Of a DNA stretch of 7,516 nt, positions 1 through 6,516 are shown one piece after another (the stretch's first letter is position 1; the number at the start of each line of letters is the position of its first letter). Under the pieces are notes generated by a model. That model made no database searches and was not told the DNA's origin. It saw nothing but the letters and a program-made list of their open reading frames with translations. The DNA lies in contig JALWSI010000072.1 of assembly GCA_027080315.1 (NCBI GenBank), positions 1-7,516 of the forward strand, in the 5' to 3' direction. The position numbers were made by a program, and so were the translations under genes. This stretch comes from a bacterium (GTDB lineage Bacteria; Thermosulfidibacterota; Thermosulfidibacteria; Thermosulfidibacterales; JALWSI01).

Positions 1-22
1 ATCCTCTTCAGCCCCTGTCAAA
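1..22 (-). other. Possible ribosome binding site of a further gene beyond the left edge
   Basis: After the regulator's stop codon, the minus strand reads a purine-rich GAAGAGGA close to the window edge. No terminator-like hairpin is seen in these 22 nt. Another co-directional gene of the signalling operon may therefore start just outside the window. The stretch is too short to say more. Confidence 0.25.
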
Positions 23-463
23 TTAACCTCCAACTACAGCCACTTCGTTCAGAATCAACCAGTACATACCCAGAACCTTAACCATCTCCATAAGGCCTTC
101 AAACGATACTGGCTTCACCAAGTATGAGTTGGCCCCAAGCTCGTAGGCTTTTTTTATGTCTGGGGTCTGGTTAGATGAGGTGAGCACCACCACAGGTATC
201 TTCTTCACTCCAGGATTACCCATTCTCCACTGAAGCACCTCAAAACCAGACATTTTTGGCAGTTTAAGGTCTAAAAGTATCAGCATAGGCAAAGGATGCT
301 CATTCCTATCTGCAAACTCTCCTTCTCCAACCAAATAGGCAACGGCCTCTTCCCCGTCCTCCACCACAAAAAGGGGATTAGCCAGTTTAGCCTTCTTGAA
401 GGCCCTCTTAATCAAAAAAGCATCGTCTGGGTTGTCTTCTACTAACAGCACAGTTCCCGACAT
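23..463 (-). CDS. Single-domain response regulator (CheY-like receiver, Rcp1 type)
   Basis: This is a stand-alone receiver domain of 146 residues that should accept a phosphoryl group from the kinase encoded just upstream. The acidic pocket E9/D10 lies in a VEDNPDD motif near the N-terminus. The phosphoacceptor is D65 in LLDLKLP, the switch residue is T95 in VVLTSS, and the conserved lysine is K117 in YLVKP. The stretch between beta-2 and D65 (about residues 44-60) is longer than in CheY, as is typical of the Rcp1-type receivers that partner phytochrome-like kinases. No DNA-binding, cyclase or other output domain follows, so the output is probably protein-protein contact or a phosphorelay. 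The ATG lies 3 nt after the kinase stop codon. Its ribosome binding site (GAGGAA) is inside the last codons of the kinase gene, so the two are probably translationally coupled. The receiver call is firm; the downstream target is unknown. Confidence 0.95.
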   Translation of the reverse strand: MSGTVLLVEDNPDDAFLIKRAFKKAKLANPLFVVEDGEEAVAYLVGEGEFADRNEHPLPMLILLDLKLPKMSGFEVLQWRMGNPGVKKIPVVVLTSSNQTPDIKKAYELGANSYLVKPVSFEGLMEMVKVLGMYWLILNEVAVVGG

Positions 464-466
464 CTT

Positions 467-3241
467 TTATTCCTCTTCCCTTGCTTCAGGCAACTCAAAC
501 CAGAACCTGCTCCCCTTTCCTGGTGTTGACTCTACTCCCACCGCTCCTCCCATCCTCTCTATTCCTCTCTTCACAATAGCAAGCCCTATTCCTGTCCCAG
601 AGTAGCTCTCAACCCCGTGTAGCCGTTCAAAGATGTGAAAGATCCTCTCTTTATGCTTCTCTTCTATCCCCAAACCGTTGTCAACGAACCATACCCTTAA
701 ACGGCTATTCACCCTTTCTGATACCACCTCTACAATAGGCTTCACATCCTTGTCAACAAATTTAAGAGCATTTCCCAAAAGATTTGAGACCACCTGCTCC
801 AAGATCAATCTGTGTCCCTTCACCTTCCCTAAAGGATACCTCACCTTCACTTCAGCCCCTTTCTCCCTAATCTCCACCTCAAAGTGCTGTAACACATCTT
901 TCACCACCATGTCCATATCCACCGCTTCCAAGCGAATCTCCTGTTTAGATATGCGACTGTACCTCAACAGATCGTCAATCAGCTTATCCATCCTTCTGGC
1001 AGAGGCCACGATTCGGTCCACGTACTCTCTGGCAAGCTCTGAAAGCTCATCACCAACATCCTCTTTCAGGGCATTGGCAAACCCCTCCATTGCCCTAAGG
1101 GGAGCCCTGAGATCGTGGGAGACAGAAAAGGTAAACGCCTCAAGCTCGTTGTTCATCACCTCAAGGCGTTTAGTCAATCTCTCTAATTCCGCAACCTTAT
1201 GACTCAGCTCTTCTGTACGAAGCCTGACCTGCTCTTCAAGCTCCTGAGCGTGAAGTCTCTCTTTTTCAAAGAGCATGATCATCTCTAAGCCCAAAGAGAG
1301 CTCACCTGCAAGGGTCTCTAAGAAAGAGCGTGTTGACTCAAGAGAGACCTCCTTCTTCCATCCAAGACTAAGCACTCCCAAACATCGATCTCCCCGTGAA
1401 AGTGGCAAGGCCACAAATGATCGCATACCAGAGTTTACACAAACCCCATCTGAGCACTCCTCAAGAGGTCTTACATCCTGACAAAGCACAGGCTGCCCTT
1501 TGGCAAAAGCCGTTCCGCATGGGCATTTCCCGGGCTCTAACGGTAGATGGACACACTCCTCGTTCAGGTATAAATGGGAGAAATTGGACTTTAACTCGTC
1601 GCTTTTTGCAGGAAATAGCAATACGAGATCTGCACCTGTATGCTCTTTAACCAAGGGAAGCACCCTCTCAGTGGCCTCTTTAACGCTGCGGCTGGAGGCA
1701 AGAAGAGTTACAGCCTTGCGCAACAGCTCAATCTCTCTCATTCGGGCGCTTTCTTCTGTCACATCCACTACGGTTCCCAGTATGGCGGTATCACCACCGT
1801 ACTCAATGCACCTGCCAAAGCCCTGAAGCACCCTTACACTGCCATCTTTCTTAAAACTCCTGAAGATTACATGGTCAGTCTCTCTCTCCCCCTCAATCAA
1901 TCCCCTTATCTTATCCCAAACCAAAGAGAGATCCTCGGGATGCACAACATCAGCGATGCGTATCTTTCCAACCATCTCTTCTGGAGAATAACCTACCATG
2001 TCGGCTGTGGCCTGATTCACATAGAGATATCTCCCCTCGGGAGAGAGAAGGAACACTCCAACAAGGGCCTGTTCCACCAGTCCTCTGAACATGGCCTCAG
2101 ACTCGGTGAGCCTCTCCTCAACCCTCTTTCTGCGCACAACATTCACCACCAACAGCACAACCGCCAACAACAAGGTTAGGATGGTAAAAATCGTGTACCA
2201 CACCAAGTGCTTGTGTCTGGTGTAGATATTTTGGGGCATATTAATAACCATGCTATCTTGAGGCAGTTTGGATACGGGGATCCTAAACCTCTTAAGCTCT
2301 CTGTAATCAAACATGTACCTGTTAGGGCTTCTTTTAAGAACAGAGATCTCTCTGATTGGTCTGCCCCTCAGAATCTGAAGCGCCATCTCGCCAGCAGCCT
2401 GGCCCTGCGCAAATCCAGAGACAAGCTTGCCCCCAACTATCCCGTGCCCCAGAACAAAGTCCCACATGCTGTAAATGGGAGCCTTGCACACGGCTGAGAT
2501 CCTCTCAAAGGCCTTCTGCATAGATACGGTGGCACCACTATCGTCATAGAAGAAGGAGGAACCCTCAACCACTATGGAGCTAGGAGGGATGTTACGAGCC
2601 TTTGATAGTATATCGCTCAACAGATGGGCTTTTAGCAAAACCAGCTTATTTATCACGTTGAGTTTTTGGGCGGCCTCTTTTATTTTCTCCTCGTTCTTCT
2701 GAGCTGTGACGGTGTTGTCATCCACTATGGCGTAGATCTTCTCAGCGCCAGGATGGAGCCTAAGGGCAAGTCTAAGGGTGTCAAAAGTGGAATCGCTCTC
2801 TGGCACCCCCGTAACAAGGGGATCCCCTCGTAGCATGGCAGGAGTAAAGTTGTTCACTCCGCAGAAGACTATTGGCACCTTGGGAAACAGCCTATTGTGA
2901 TAGCTCACCGCAAAAGTGAAAGCGTTGTTGTCGGTCACAATCACAAGGTCTATTCTTACAGCCAGGTACTTGAATTCGTAGAGATTAGCCAAACGCTTCT
3001 GGTATTCCCTTGTGAAGGGCACCCTTTTGGTGTCCATATACTCAATGTAAAACCGCGTATGGGGATACCTGCTTAGAACAGACTCTATTCCCCTCTCCTC
3101 GCTCGCAGTCCAGGGATAGTTTGGATGGTAAGAGTGGATAATCAACACATTCCACCGCCTTCCACTATCCGCATGGGCAACAGAAAGAAATAAGAAAACC
3201 CCTATAAGGAGAACCCCTTTTTTTAAAACTCTATGCCGCAT
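467..3241 (-). CDS. Membrane sensor histidine kinase with periplasmic ABC substrate-binding-like domain, PAS and GAF
   Basis: This 924-residue hybrid-sensing kinase starts with a signal peptide (hydrophobic core about 10-21, likely cleavage after AHA at 24). Residues about 30-330 resemble the ABC_sub_bind family (VLIIHSYHPNYPWT near the start, a VEGSSFF segment near 225-231) and should bind a small ligand in the periplasm. One membrane helix spans about 347-368. In the cytoplasm follow a PAS domain (about 380-500, ending in GTVVDVTEES), a GAF domain (about 510-655) with seven cysteines, and a coiled coil (655-703). Next is HisKA with phosphoacceptor H709 in SHDLRAPLRA. HATPase_c has the N box around N824, the G1 box D854-N-G856-L-G858 and the G2 box G882-T-G-I-G886. 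All catalytic boxes look intact and there is no C-terminal receiver. The ATG is set by a strong GGAGGGGG 6 nt upstream. The natural ligand is unknown; the family has been tied to amino-acid-like ligands, but that cannot be read here. Confidence 0.95.
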   Translation of the reverse strand: MRHRVLKKGVLLIGVFLFLSVAHADSGRRWNVLIIHSYHPNYPWTASEERGIESVLSRYPHTRFYIEYMDTKRVPFTREYQKRLANLYEFKYLAVRIDLVIVTDNNAFTFAVSYHNRLFPKVPIVFCGVNNFTPAMLRGDPLVTGVPESDSTFDTLRLALRLHPGAEKIYAIVDDNTVTAQKNEEKIKEAAQKLNVINKLVLLKAHLLSDILSKARNIPPSSIVVEGSSFFYDDSGATVSMQKAFERISAVCKAPIYSMWDFVLGHGIVGGKLVSGFAQGQAAGEMALQILRGRPIREISVLKRSPNRYMFDYRELKRFRIPVSKLPQDSMVINMPQNIYTRHKHLVWYTIFTILTLLLAVVLLVVNVVRRKRVEERLTESEAMFRGLVEQALVGVFLLSPEGRYLYVNQATADMVGYSPEEMVGKIRIADVVHPEDLSLVWDKIRGLIEGERETDHVIFRSFKKDGSVRVLQGFGRCIEYGGDTAILGTVVDVTEESARMREIELLRKAVTLLASSRSVKEATERVLPLVKEHTGADLVLLFPAKSDELKSNFSHLYLNEECVHLPLEPGKCPCGTAFAKGQPVLCQDVRPLEECSDGVCVNSGMRSFVALPLSRGDRCLGVLSLGWKKEVSLESTRSFLETLAGELSLGLEMIMLFEKERLHAQELEEQVRLRTEELSHKVAELERLTKRLEVMNNELEAFTFSVSHDLRAPLRAMEGFANALKEDVGDELSELAREYVDRIVASARRMDKLIDDLLRYSRISKQEIRLEAVDMDMVVKDVLQHFEVEIREKGAEVKVRYPLGKVKGHRLILEQVVSNLLGNALKFVDKDVKPIVEVVSERVNSRLRVWFVDNGLGIEEKHKERIFHIFERLHGVESYSGTGIGLAIVKRGIERMGGAVGVESTPGKGSRFWFELPEAREEE

Positions 3242-3247
3242 GGCTAA

Positions 3248-3255
3248 CCCCCTCC
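3248..3255 (-). promoter_or_regulatory. Ribosome binding site of the histidine kinase gene
   Basis: On the minus strand the sequence reads GGAGGGGG, ending 6 nt before the kinase ATG. It fixes that start. Another ATG overlapping the upstream edge of this site is out of frame with the kinase. Confidence 0.8.
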
Positions 3256-3264
3256 ATTTACTGC

Positions 3265-3293
3265 AAGCTACATAAGTAACCTAATTAAGTCAA
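3265..3293 (-). promoter_or_regulatory. Candidate sigma70-type promoter for the kinase/regulator operon
   Basis: On the minus strand a good -35 hexamer TTGACT (plus-strand positions 3288-3293) is followed after 17 nt by TAGCTT (3265-3270), a weak -10 that matches the consensus at only three positions. The implied start of transcription would be near 3258, giving a very short leader before the ribosome binding site. The -35 is convincing and the -10 is not, so an activator or a different -10 may be involved. Confidence 0.35.
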
Positions 3294-3305
3294 ACTTGAA
3301 TATTC
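3287..3305. repeat. Small inverted repeats between the divergent promoters (possible operator)
   Basis: Two short symmetrical elements lie side by side: AAGT-CAA-ACTT (3287-3297) and the perfect palindrome GAATATTC (3298-3305). They overlap both candidate -35 boxes, which is where a shared operator would be expected. Both are short enough to occur by chance in AT-rich DNA, and no known operator consensus was recognised. Confidence 0.2.
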
Positions 3306-3323
3306 TCTCCAACCACCTATACT
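3296..3323 (+). promoter_or_regulatory. Candidate sigma70-type promoter for the efflux operon
   Basis: A -35-like TTGAAT (3296-3301) is separated by 16 nt from TATACT (3318-3323), which matches the -10 consensus at five of six positions. Transcription would start near 3330, leaving about 20 nt before the first gene, enough to include its ribosome binding site. This is the only good promoter candidate seen ahead of the four pump genes, which are packed closely enough to share one transcript. Confidence 0.5.
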
Positions 3324-3340
3324 CAGGGGAACCTGGTAAA

Positions 3341-3348
3341 GGAGGGAG
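3341..3348 (+). promoter_or_regulatory. Ribosome binding site that sets a GTG start for the TolC-like gene
   Basis: GGAGGGAG lies 3 nt before a GTG codon (core GGAGGG 5 nt before it). The first in-frame ATG (3367) is 18 nt downstream of this site, too far to use it, so the GTG at 3352 is the better start and adds five residues to the signal peptide. Confidence 0.75.
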
Positions 3349-3351
3349 ACT

Positions 3352-4644
3352 GTGATACTTAAGCGAATGAGGCTTCTCGTCTTGGTGGGAATATTGGCTC
3401 TCTTCCCCTCCCTGACATGGGGGTCTCCTCTCTCCATTGAGGACTGCATCAACCTCGCCTTTGCCCATAACCCCTATCTGAAAAGCTACTACGCAGAGTG
3501 GATGGCCTCTAAGCCCCTGAGGTGGGAGGCTTTCTCCGGGTTTCTACCAGAGATCTACCTTGAGAACTCCTTAACCAGAAGGGCATTAGAAGACGTGTCC
3601 CCTTATTATCACCAGTATTCCGAAGTGGTATTAACCTATAATCTCTTTGCAGGAGGCAAGACGGTAAACTCGTACCGCGAGGCCACAAGCCAGATAGCCG
3701 CGTCCAACGCCAGGTACCGGCAGGCAATGATTGACACCGCATACAGGGTTGCCAACGCCTTCTACACCCTCATGGAGAAGCAAGAGATGGTTAAAGCCGC
3801 CAAGGATGACCTGAAAGACGCCCAAACCAACCTTGGACTTGCCAAAGCCCGGTTCAAACAGGGGCTCTCTCCATACGCAGACGTGATCAAGGCAAAGGCT
3901 GGGGTAGAGAACGCCAAATACAAGCTCACCCAGAGGCTAAAGGAGTATTACGTTGCCCAAGGAGAGCTCAACAAAGAGATCGGTCGTCCCATCATGGAGA
4001 AGGTGGAGATAACCGCCGACTTTGGAAACCATACCGAGGAGATCCCAAAAGACTTCAGCAGCCTTGCAGAGGAGAGCTTCTCTAAGAACCCATACATCGC
4101 CGAGATCGCCCAAAGGTTAGAGGCTGAGCGAAGCCGCAAACGCAAGGTTTACAGTGAGTTTCTTCCCTCTCTGGACTTCACCTGGTACTACGGATGGCAC
4201 GACACCTCCTTTCCACCCAACGACTACAAAGAGTGGGAATGGACCCTCACCCTGAGAATCCCTATATTCTCAGGGTTCTCAAGCAGAGCCAGGCTGCTAA
4301 GGGAGAAAGCGTTGGTAGAGTCTTTGGAGGAACAGTTAGAATGGGAGAAACGCACAGTGACCCAAGAGGTATGGCAGGCCTTTCAGGAGCTTCGGGCAGC
4401 CAAGGCCAATGTGGCCCAGTCGTCGGCCTATCTGGAGAGCGCCCAGGAGGACTTAAGGATAACCCAGGGACGCTACAAAGAAGGTCTGGCCAACATGGTT
4501 GACCTCATAACCTCACAGGCCTCCTTGTCTCTTGCCAGAGCAAAGCAGATCTCAAGCATTGCCAACTTTAAACGAGCATTAGTGGCCCTTGAGAAGGCCA
4601 TGGGCAGAATACCGGTTCTGGAGAGAGTAGATGGCAAGGATTAA
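3352..4644 (+). CDS. TolC-family outer membrane efflux channel
   Basis: This protein is the outer-membrane exit duct of the pump encoded by the operon. It is 430 residues, a normal length for the OEP family. A signal peptide covers about residues 1-24 and has no lipobox cysteine, so the protein is TolC-like rather than an OprM/NodT lipoprotein. The family's twofold internal repeat is visible. Beta-strand segments LTYNLFAGGKT (94-104) and LRIPIFSGFSS (301-311) mark the paired barrel parts. The helical hairpins carry matching tip motifs RFKQGLSPYADVI (167-179) and RYKEGLANMVDLI (374-386), each followed by a long Ala-rich helix ending in EIG or AMG. In TolC the GL-containing tip region is where the adaptor docks. 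The start is GTG. The last 14 nt overlap the adaptor gene. Substrate specificity cannot be inferred from this subunit. Confidence 0.93.
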   Translation: MILKRMRLLVLVGILALFPSLTWGSPLSIEDCINLAFAHNPYLKSYYAEWMASKPLRWEAFSGFLPEIYLENSLTRRALEDVSPYYHQYSEVVLTYNLFAGGKTVNSYREATSQIAASNARYRQAMIDTAYRVANAFYTLMEKQEMVKAAKDDLKDAQTNLGLAKARFKQGLSPYADVIKAKAGVENAKYKLTQRLKEYYVAQGELNKEIGRPIMEKVEITADFGNHTEEIPKDFSSLAEESFSKNPYIAEIAQRLEAERSRKRKVYSEFLPSLDFTWYYGWHDTSFPPNDYKEWEWTLTLRIPIFSGFSSRARLLREKALVESLEEQLEWEKRTVTQEVWQAFQELRAAKANVAQSSAYLESAQEDLRITQGRYKEGLANMVDLITSQASLSLARAKQISSIANFKRALVALEKAMGRIPVLERVDGKD

Positions 4645-5818
4645 GACCGCCAAAATAGAAAGGGCAAGAGAGGGCCATACCTTAAAGCTCGCTCTGCTGC
4701 TCATGATTCCCGTATTACTGGTCTCATGCGGCCATGGAAAAGGTAGCAAGGAGAAACCAAAGGGAAGCACAAAGGTTGCGCTGAGAGACGTGCGAAGAGA
4801 GGTTGTGGCCACAGGAGCGGTTAAGCCCAAGGTGGGCGCCCAGGTGAAGGTGGGTTCACGCATATCCGGAAAGCTGGAGAAGCTCATGGTGCAGGCCGGG
4901 GACAAGGTTGAAGAGGGGGAGCTCATAGCCGTGGTGGAGCATCAGGATTTAGAGGCCCGGGTTGATAGACTAAAGGCCACCTTAAAGGGACTGGAGATAC
5001 GCAAGAGAGAGGACTTGAAGGAGCTTGCAAATGTGATTGACGAAACCGAGGCCAAACTGGCCCTGGCCAACCTTGATCTTAAACGCTACACCGCCCTTTT
5101 GAAGAAGGGCTACGTTGCAAAAGCAGAGGTGGACAAGGCAGAGCGCGACGTTAAGGTGCTGAAAGCCCGACTGTCAGCAGCAAAGAGGAAGTATCAATCA
5201 ACCAAGGCCAGATACATCCAAGAGATCGCCCAGACCAAAGCCCAGCTTAAAGAGGCAGAGGTTCATCTATCTTACGCCTTCATAAAGGCCCCCATCACCG
5301 GCACGGTCTCTTCTGTCACCACACAGCAAGGAGAGACCGTGGTGGCAGGCCTCAACGCCCCAACCTTCATCACAATAATAGACCTTGGACGCCTGCAGGT
5401 TGACGGCTTTGTTGACGAGACCGACATAGGCAAGGTGAAGCCGGGACAGAAGGTAGAGTTCACTGTAGACGCCTATCCAGATCGGATCTTTCACGGCCAC
5501 GTTAAGACCATCTACCCCGGAGCAATCATAAGAGACAACGTGGTCTATTACGACGTGGTGGTTGAGATAGACGATCCATACCAAGGGGTCTTAAGGCCAG
5601 AGATGACCGCCAACCTCACCTTCATAACGGGAATCCACAAGCAGGTTCCCACGGTGCCAGACAAGGCCATTCGCATGGACACCACAGGCAAAGAGTACGT
5701 GCTGGTGAAAGAGGGAAGAGGCTGGAAGAAGAGGTACATAACCACAGGATGGTCAAGCGGGGGCTACACAGAGGTTAAGAGCGGCTTGAAGGCAGGAGAA
5801 GAGATTGCCCTCTGGTGA
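4631..5818 (+). CDS. MacA-like periplasmic adaptor (membrane fusion protein), predicted lipoprotein
   Basis: This adaptor links the inner-membrane ABC engine to the TolC-like channel. It has 395 residues. A basic N-terminal stretch is followed by a hydrophobic segment (19-32) and lipobox LVSC with C33, so it is probably a lipid-anchored protein. The barrel-sandwich half-motifs are about 64-103 (VGSRISGKLEKLMVQAGDKV) and 214-245 (IKAPITGTVSSV...QGETV). Between them is a long helical hairpin, about 105-212, with tip sequence RYTALLKKGYVA (152-163). A beta-barrel (about 250-332) and a membrane-proximal domain follow to the C-terminus. The residues around 53-104 closely follow the MacA pattern (ATGAVKPK, then VGSRISGKL). 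The ATG has GGAGAG about 5 nt upstream, inside the preceding gene, and overlaps that gene by 14 nt. RND-type adaptors share this fold, but the neighbouring ATPase and permease point to an ABC pump. Confidence 0.93.
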   Translation: MARIKTAKIERAREGHTLKLALLLMIPVLLVSCGHGKGSKEKPKGSTKVALRDVRREVVATGAVKPKVGAQVKVGSRISGKLEKLMVQAGDKVEEGELIAVVEHQDLEARVDRLKATLKGLEIRKREDLKELANVIDETEAKLALANLDLKRYTALLKKGYVAKAEVDKAERDVKVLKARLSAAKRKYQSTKARYIQEIAQTKAQLKEAEVHLSYAFIKAPITGTVSSVTTQQGETVVAGLNAPTFITIIDLGRLQVDGFVDETDIGKVKPGQKVEFTVDAYPDRIFHGHVKTIYPGAIIRDNVVYYDVVVEIDDPYQGVLRPEMTANLTFITGIHKQVPTVPDKAIRMDTTGKEYVLVKEGRGWKKRYITTGWSSGGYTEVKSGLKAGEEIALW

Positions 5819-5837
5819 TCTGGTTTGAGGAAGACCC

Positions 5838-6515
5838 ATGGCCAGAACCATAATATCAGCCACTAACATCACCAAAGAGTATCCTTTGGGCAAGGGCACG
5901 GTTAAGGTGCTAAAGGGGATCTCGCTGCAGGTGGAAGAGGGCAGCTTTCTCTCAATAATGGGCCCATCAGGGGCAGGAAAATCAACCCTTATGCACATCT
6001 TAGGGTGCTTAGACACCCCCACAAGCGGCACATACATCCTTGACGGAGAGGACGTCTCAAAGATGGACGACGCCAGGCTGTCAAGGGTGAGAAACGCCAA
6101 GATAGGCTTCGTGTTTCAGGCCTTTCATCTTATTCCATGGGCCACAGCCCTTGAGAACGTTATGCTGCCCTTTCTCTACAGCCGGGAGGTCCCCAAAGAC
6201 GCCCTACAGAGGGCCAAAGCCGCCCTTGAGCGCATGGGCATGGGAGAAAGGCTCAACCACAAGCCCTCTGAACTCTCAGGAGGTCAGCAGCAAAGGGTGG
6301 CCATTGCCCGGGCCATAGTGAACAACCCCGCCATGATCATGGCAGACGAACCCACAGGGAACTTAGACTCTGCCGCCAGCCAAGAGGTGATGGAGATATT
6401 CAAAGAGATGAACCGCGAAGGACGCACCATCATACTCATCACCCACGATCCAGAGATCGCGGCCTACGCCTCAAAGACCCTCTTCATAAGAGACGGGGTT
6501 ATTCAGAGCAGCTAA
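5838..6515 (+). CDS. ABC transporter ATP-binding protein, MacB/LolD-type
   Basis: This cytoplasmic ATPase should power the permease encoded next. At 225 residues it is the normal size for stand-alone MacB/LolD/DevA-type subunits. All nucleotide-binding motifs are present: Walker A GPSGAGKST (42-50, K48), Q-loop Q94 in FVFQAFHLIP, signature LSGGQ (146-150), Walker B MIMADEPT with D170 and catalytic E171, D-loop NLDS (175-178) and switch H203 in ITHDP. The sequence around the Q-loop (ALENVMLPFLY) is typical of this subfamily, which includes MacB N-terminal domains and LolD. GAGGAAG lies 4 nt before the ATG, and 19 nt separate it from the adaptor gene. LolD is an alternative subfamily name, but the adaptor and TolC neighbours favour an efflux role. 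Confidence 0.95.
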   Translation: MARTIISATNITKEYPLGKGTVKVLKGISLQVEEGSFLSIMGPSGAGKSTLMHILGCLDTPTSGTYILDGEDVSKMDDARLSRVRNAKIGFVFQAFHLIPWATALENVMLPFLYSREVPKDALQRAKAALERMGMGERLNHKPSELSGGQQQRVAIARAIVNNPAMIMADEPTGNLDSAASQEVMEIFKEMNREGRTIILITHDPEIAAYASKTLFIRDGVIQSS

Positions 6516-6516
6516 G

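Noticed and set aside
678-1202. A 174-codon plus-strand open frame opposite the kinase HisKA/HATPase region
   Set aside because: It lies wholly antisense to strongly conserved kinase motifs. Its translation is Ser/Thr/Leu-rich and low in complexity, as expected of a shadow frame, and it has no recognisable domain.
1640-2179. A 179-codon plus-strand open frame opposite the kinase PAS/GAF region
   Set aside because: It is antisense to an intact PAS/GAF coding region, and its product has no family resemblance. The kinase frame explains the conservation.
3323-3336. A short hairpin CAGG-GGAA-CCTG with a GNRA-like loop just after the -10 box
   Set aside because: The stem is only 4 bp plus a wobble pair, and the predicted transcription start falls inside it, so it would not be fully transcribed. 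It may be chance.
3268-3468. A small minus-strand open frame across the intergenic region and the start of the TolC-like gene
   Set aside because: It covers the efflux promoter and the channel's signal peptide on the opposite strand, and its product resembles nothing recognisable. The TolC-like frame is far better supported.
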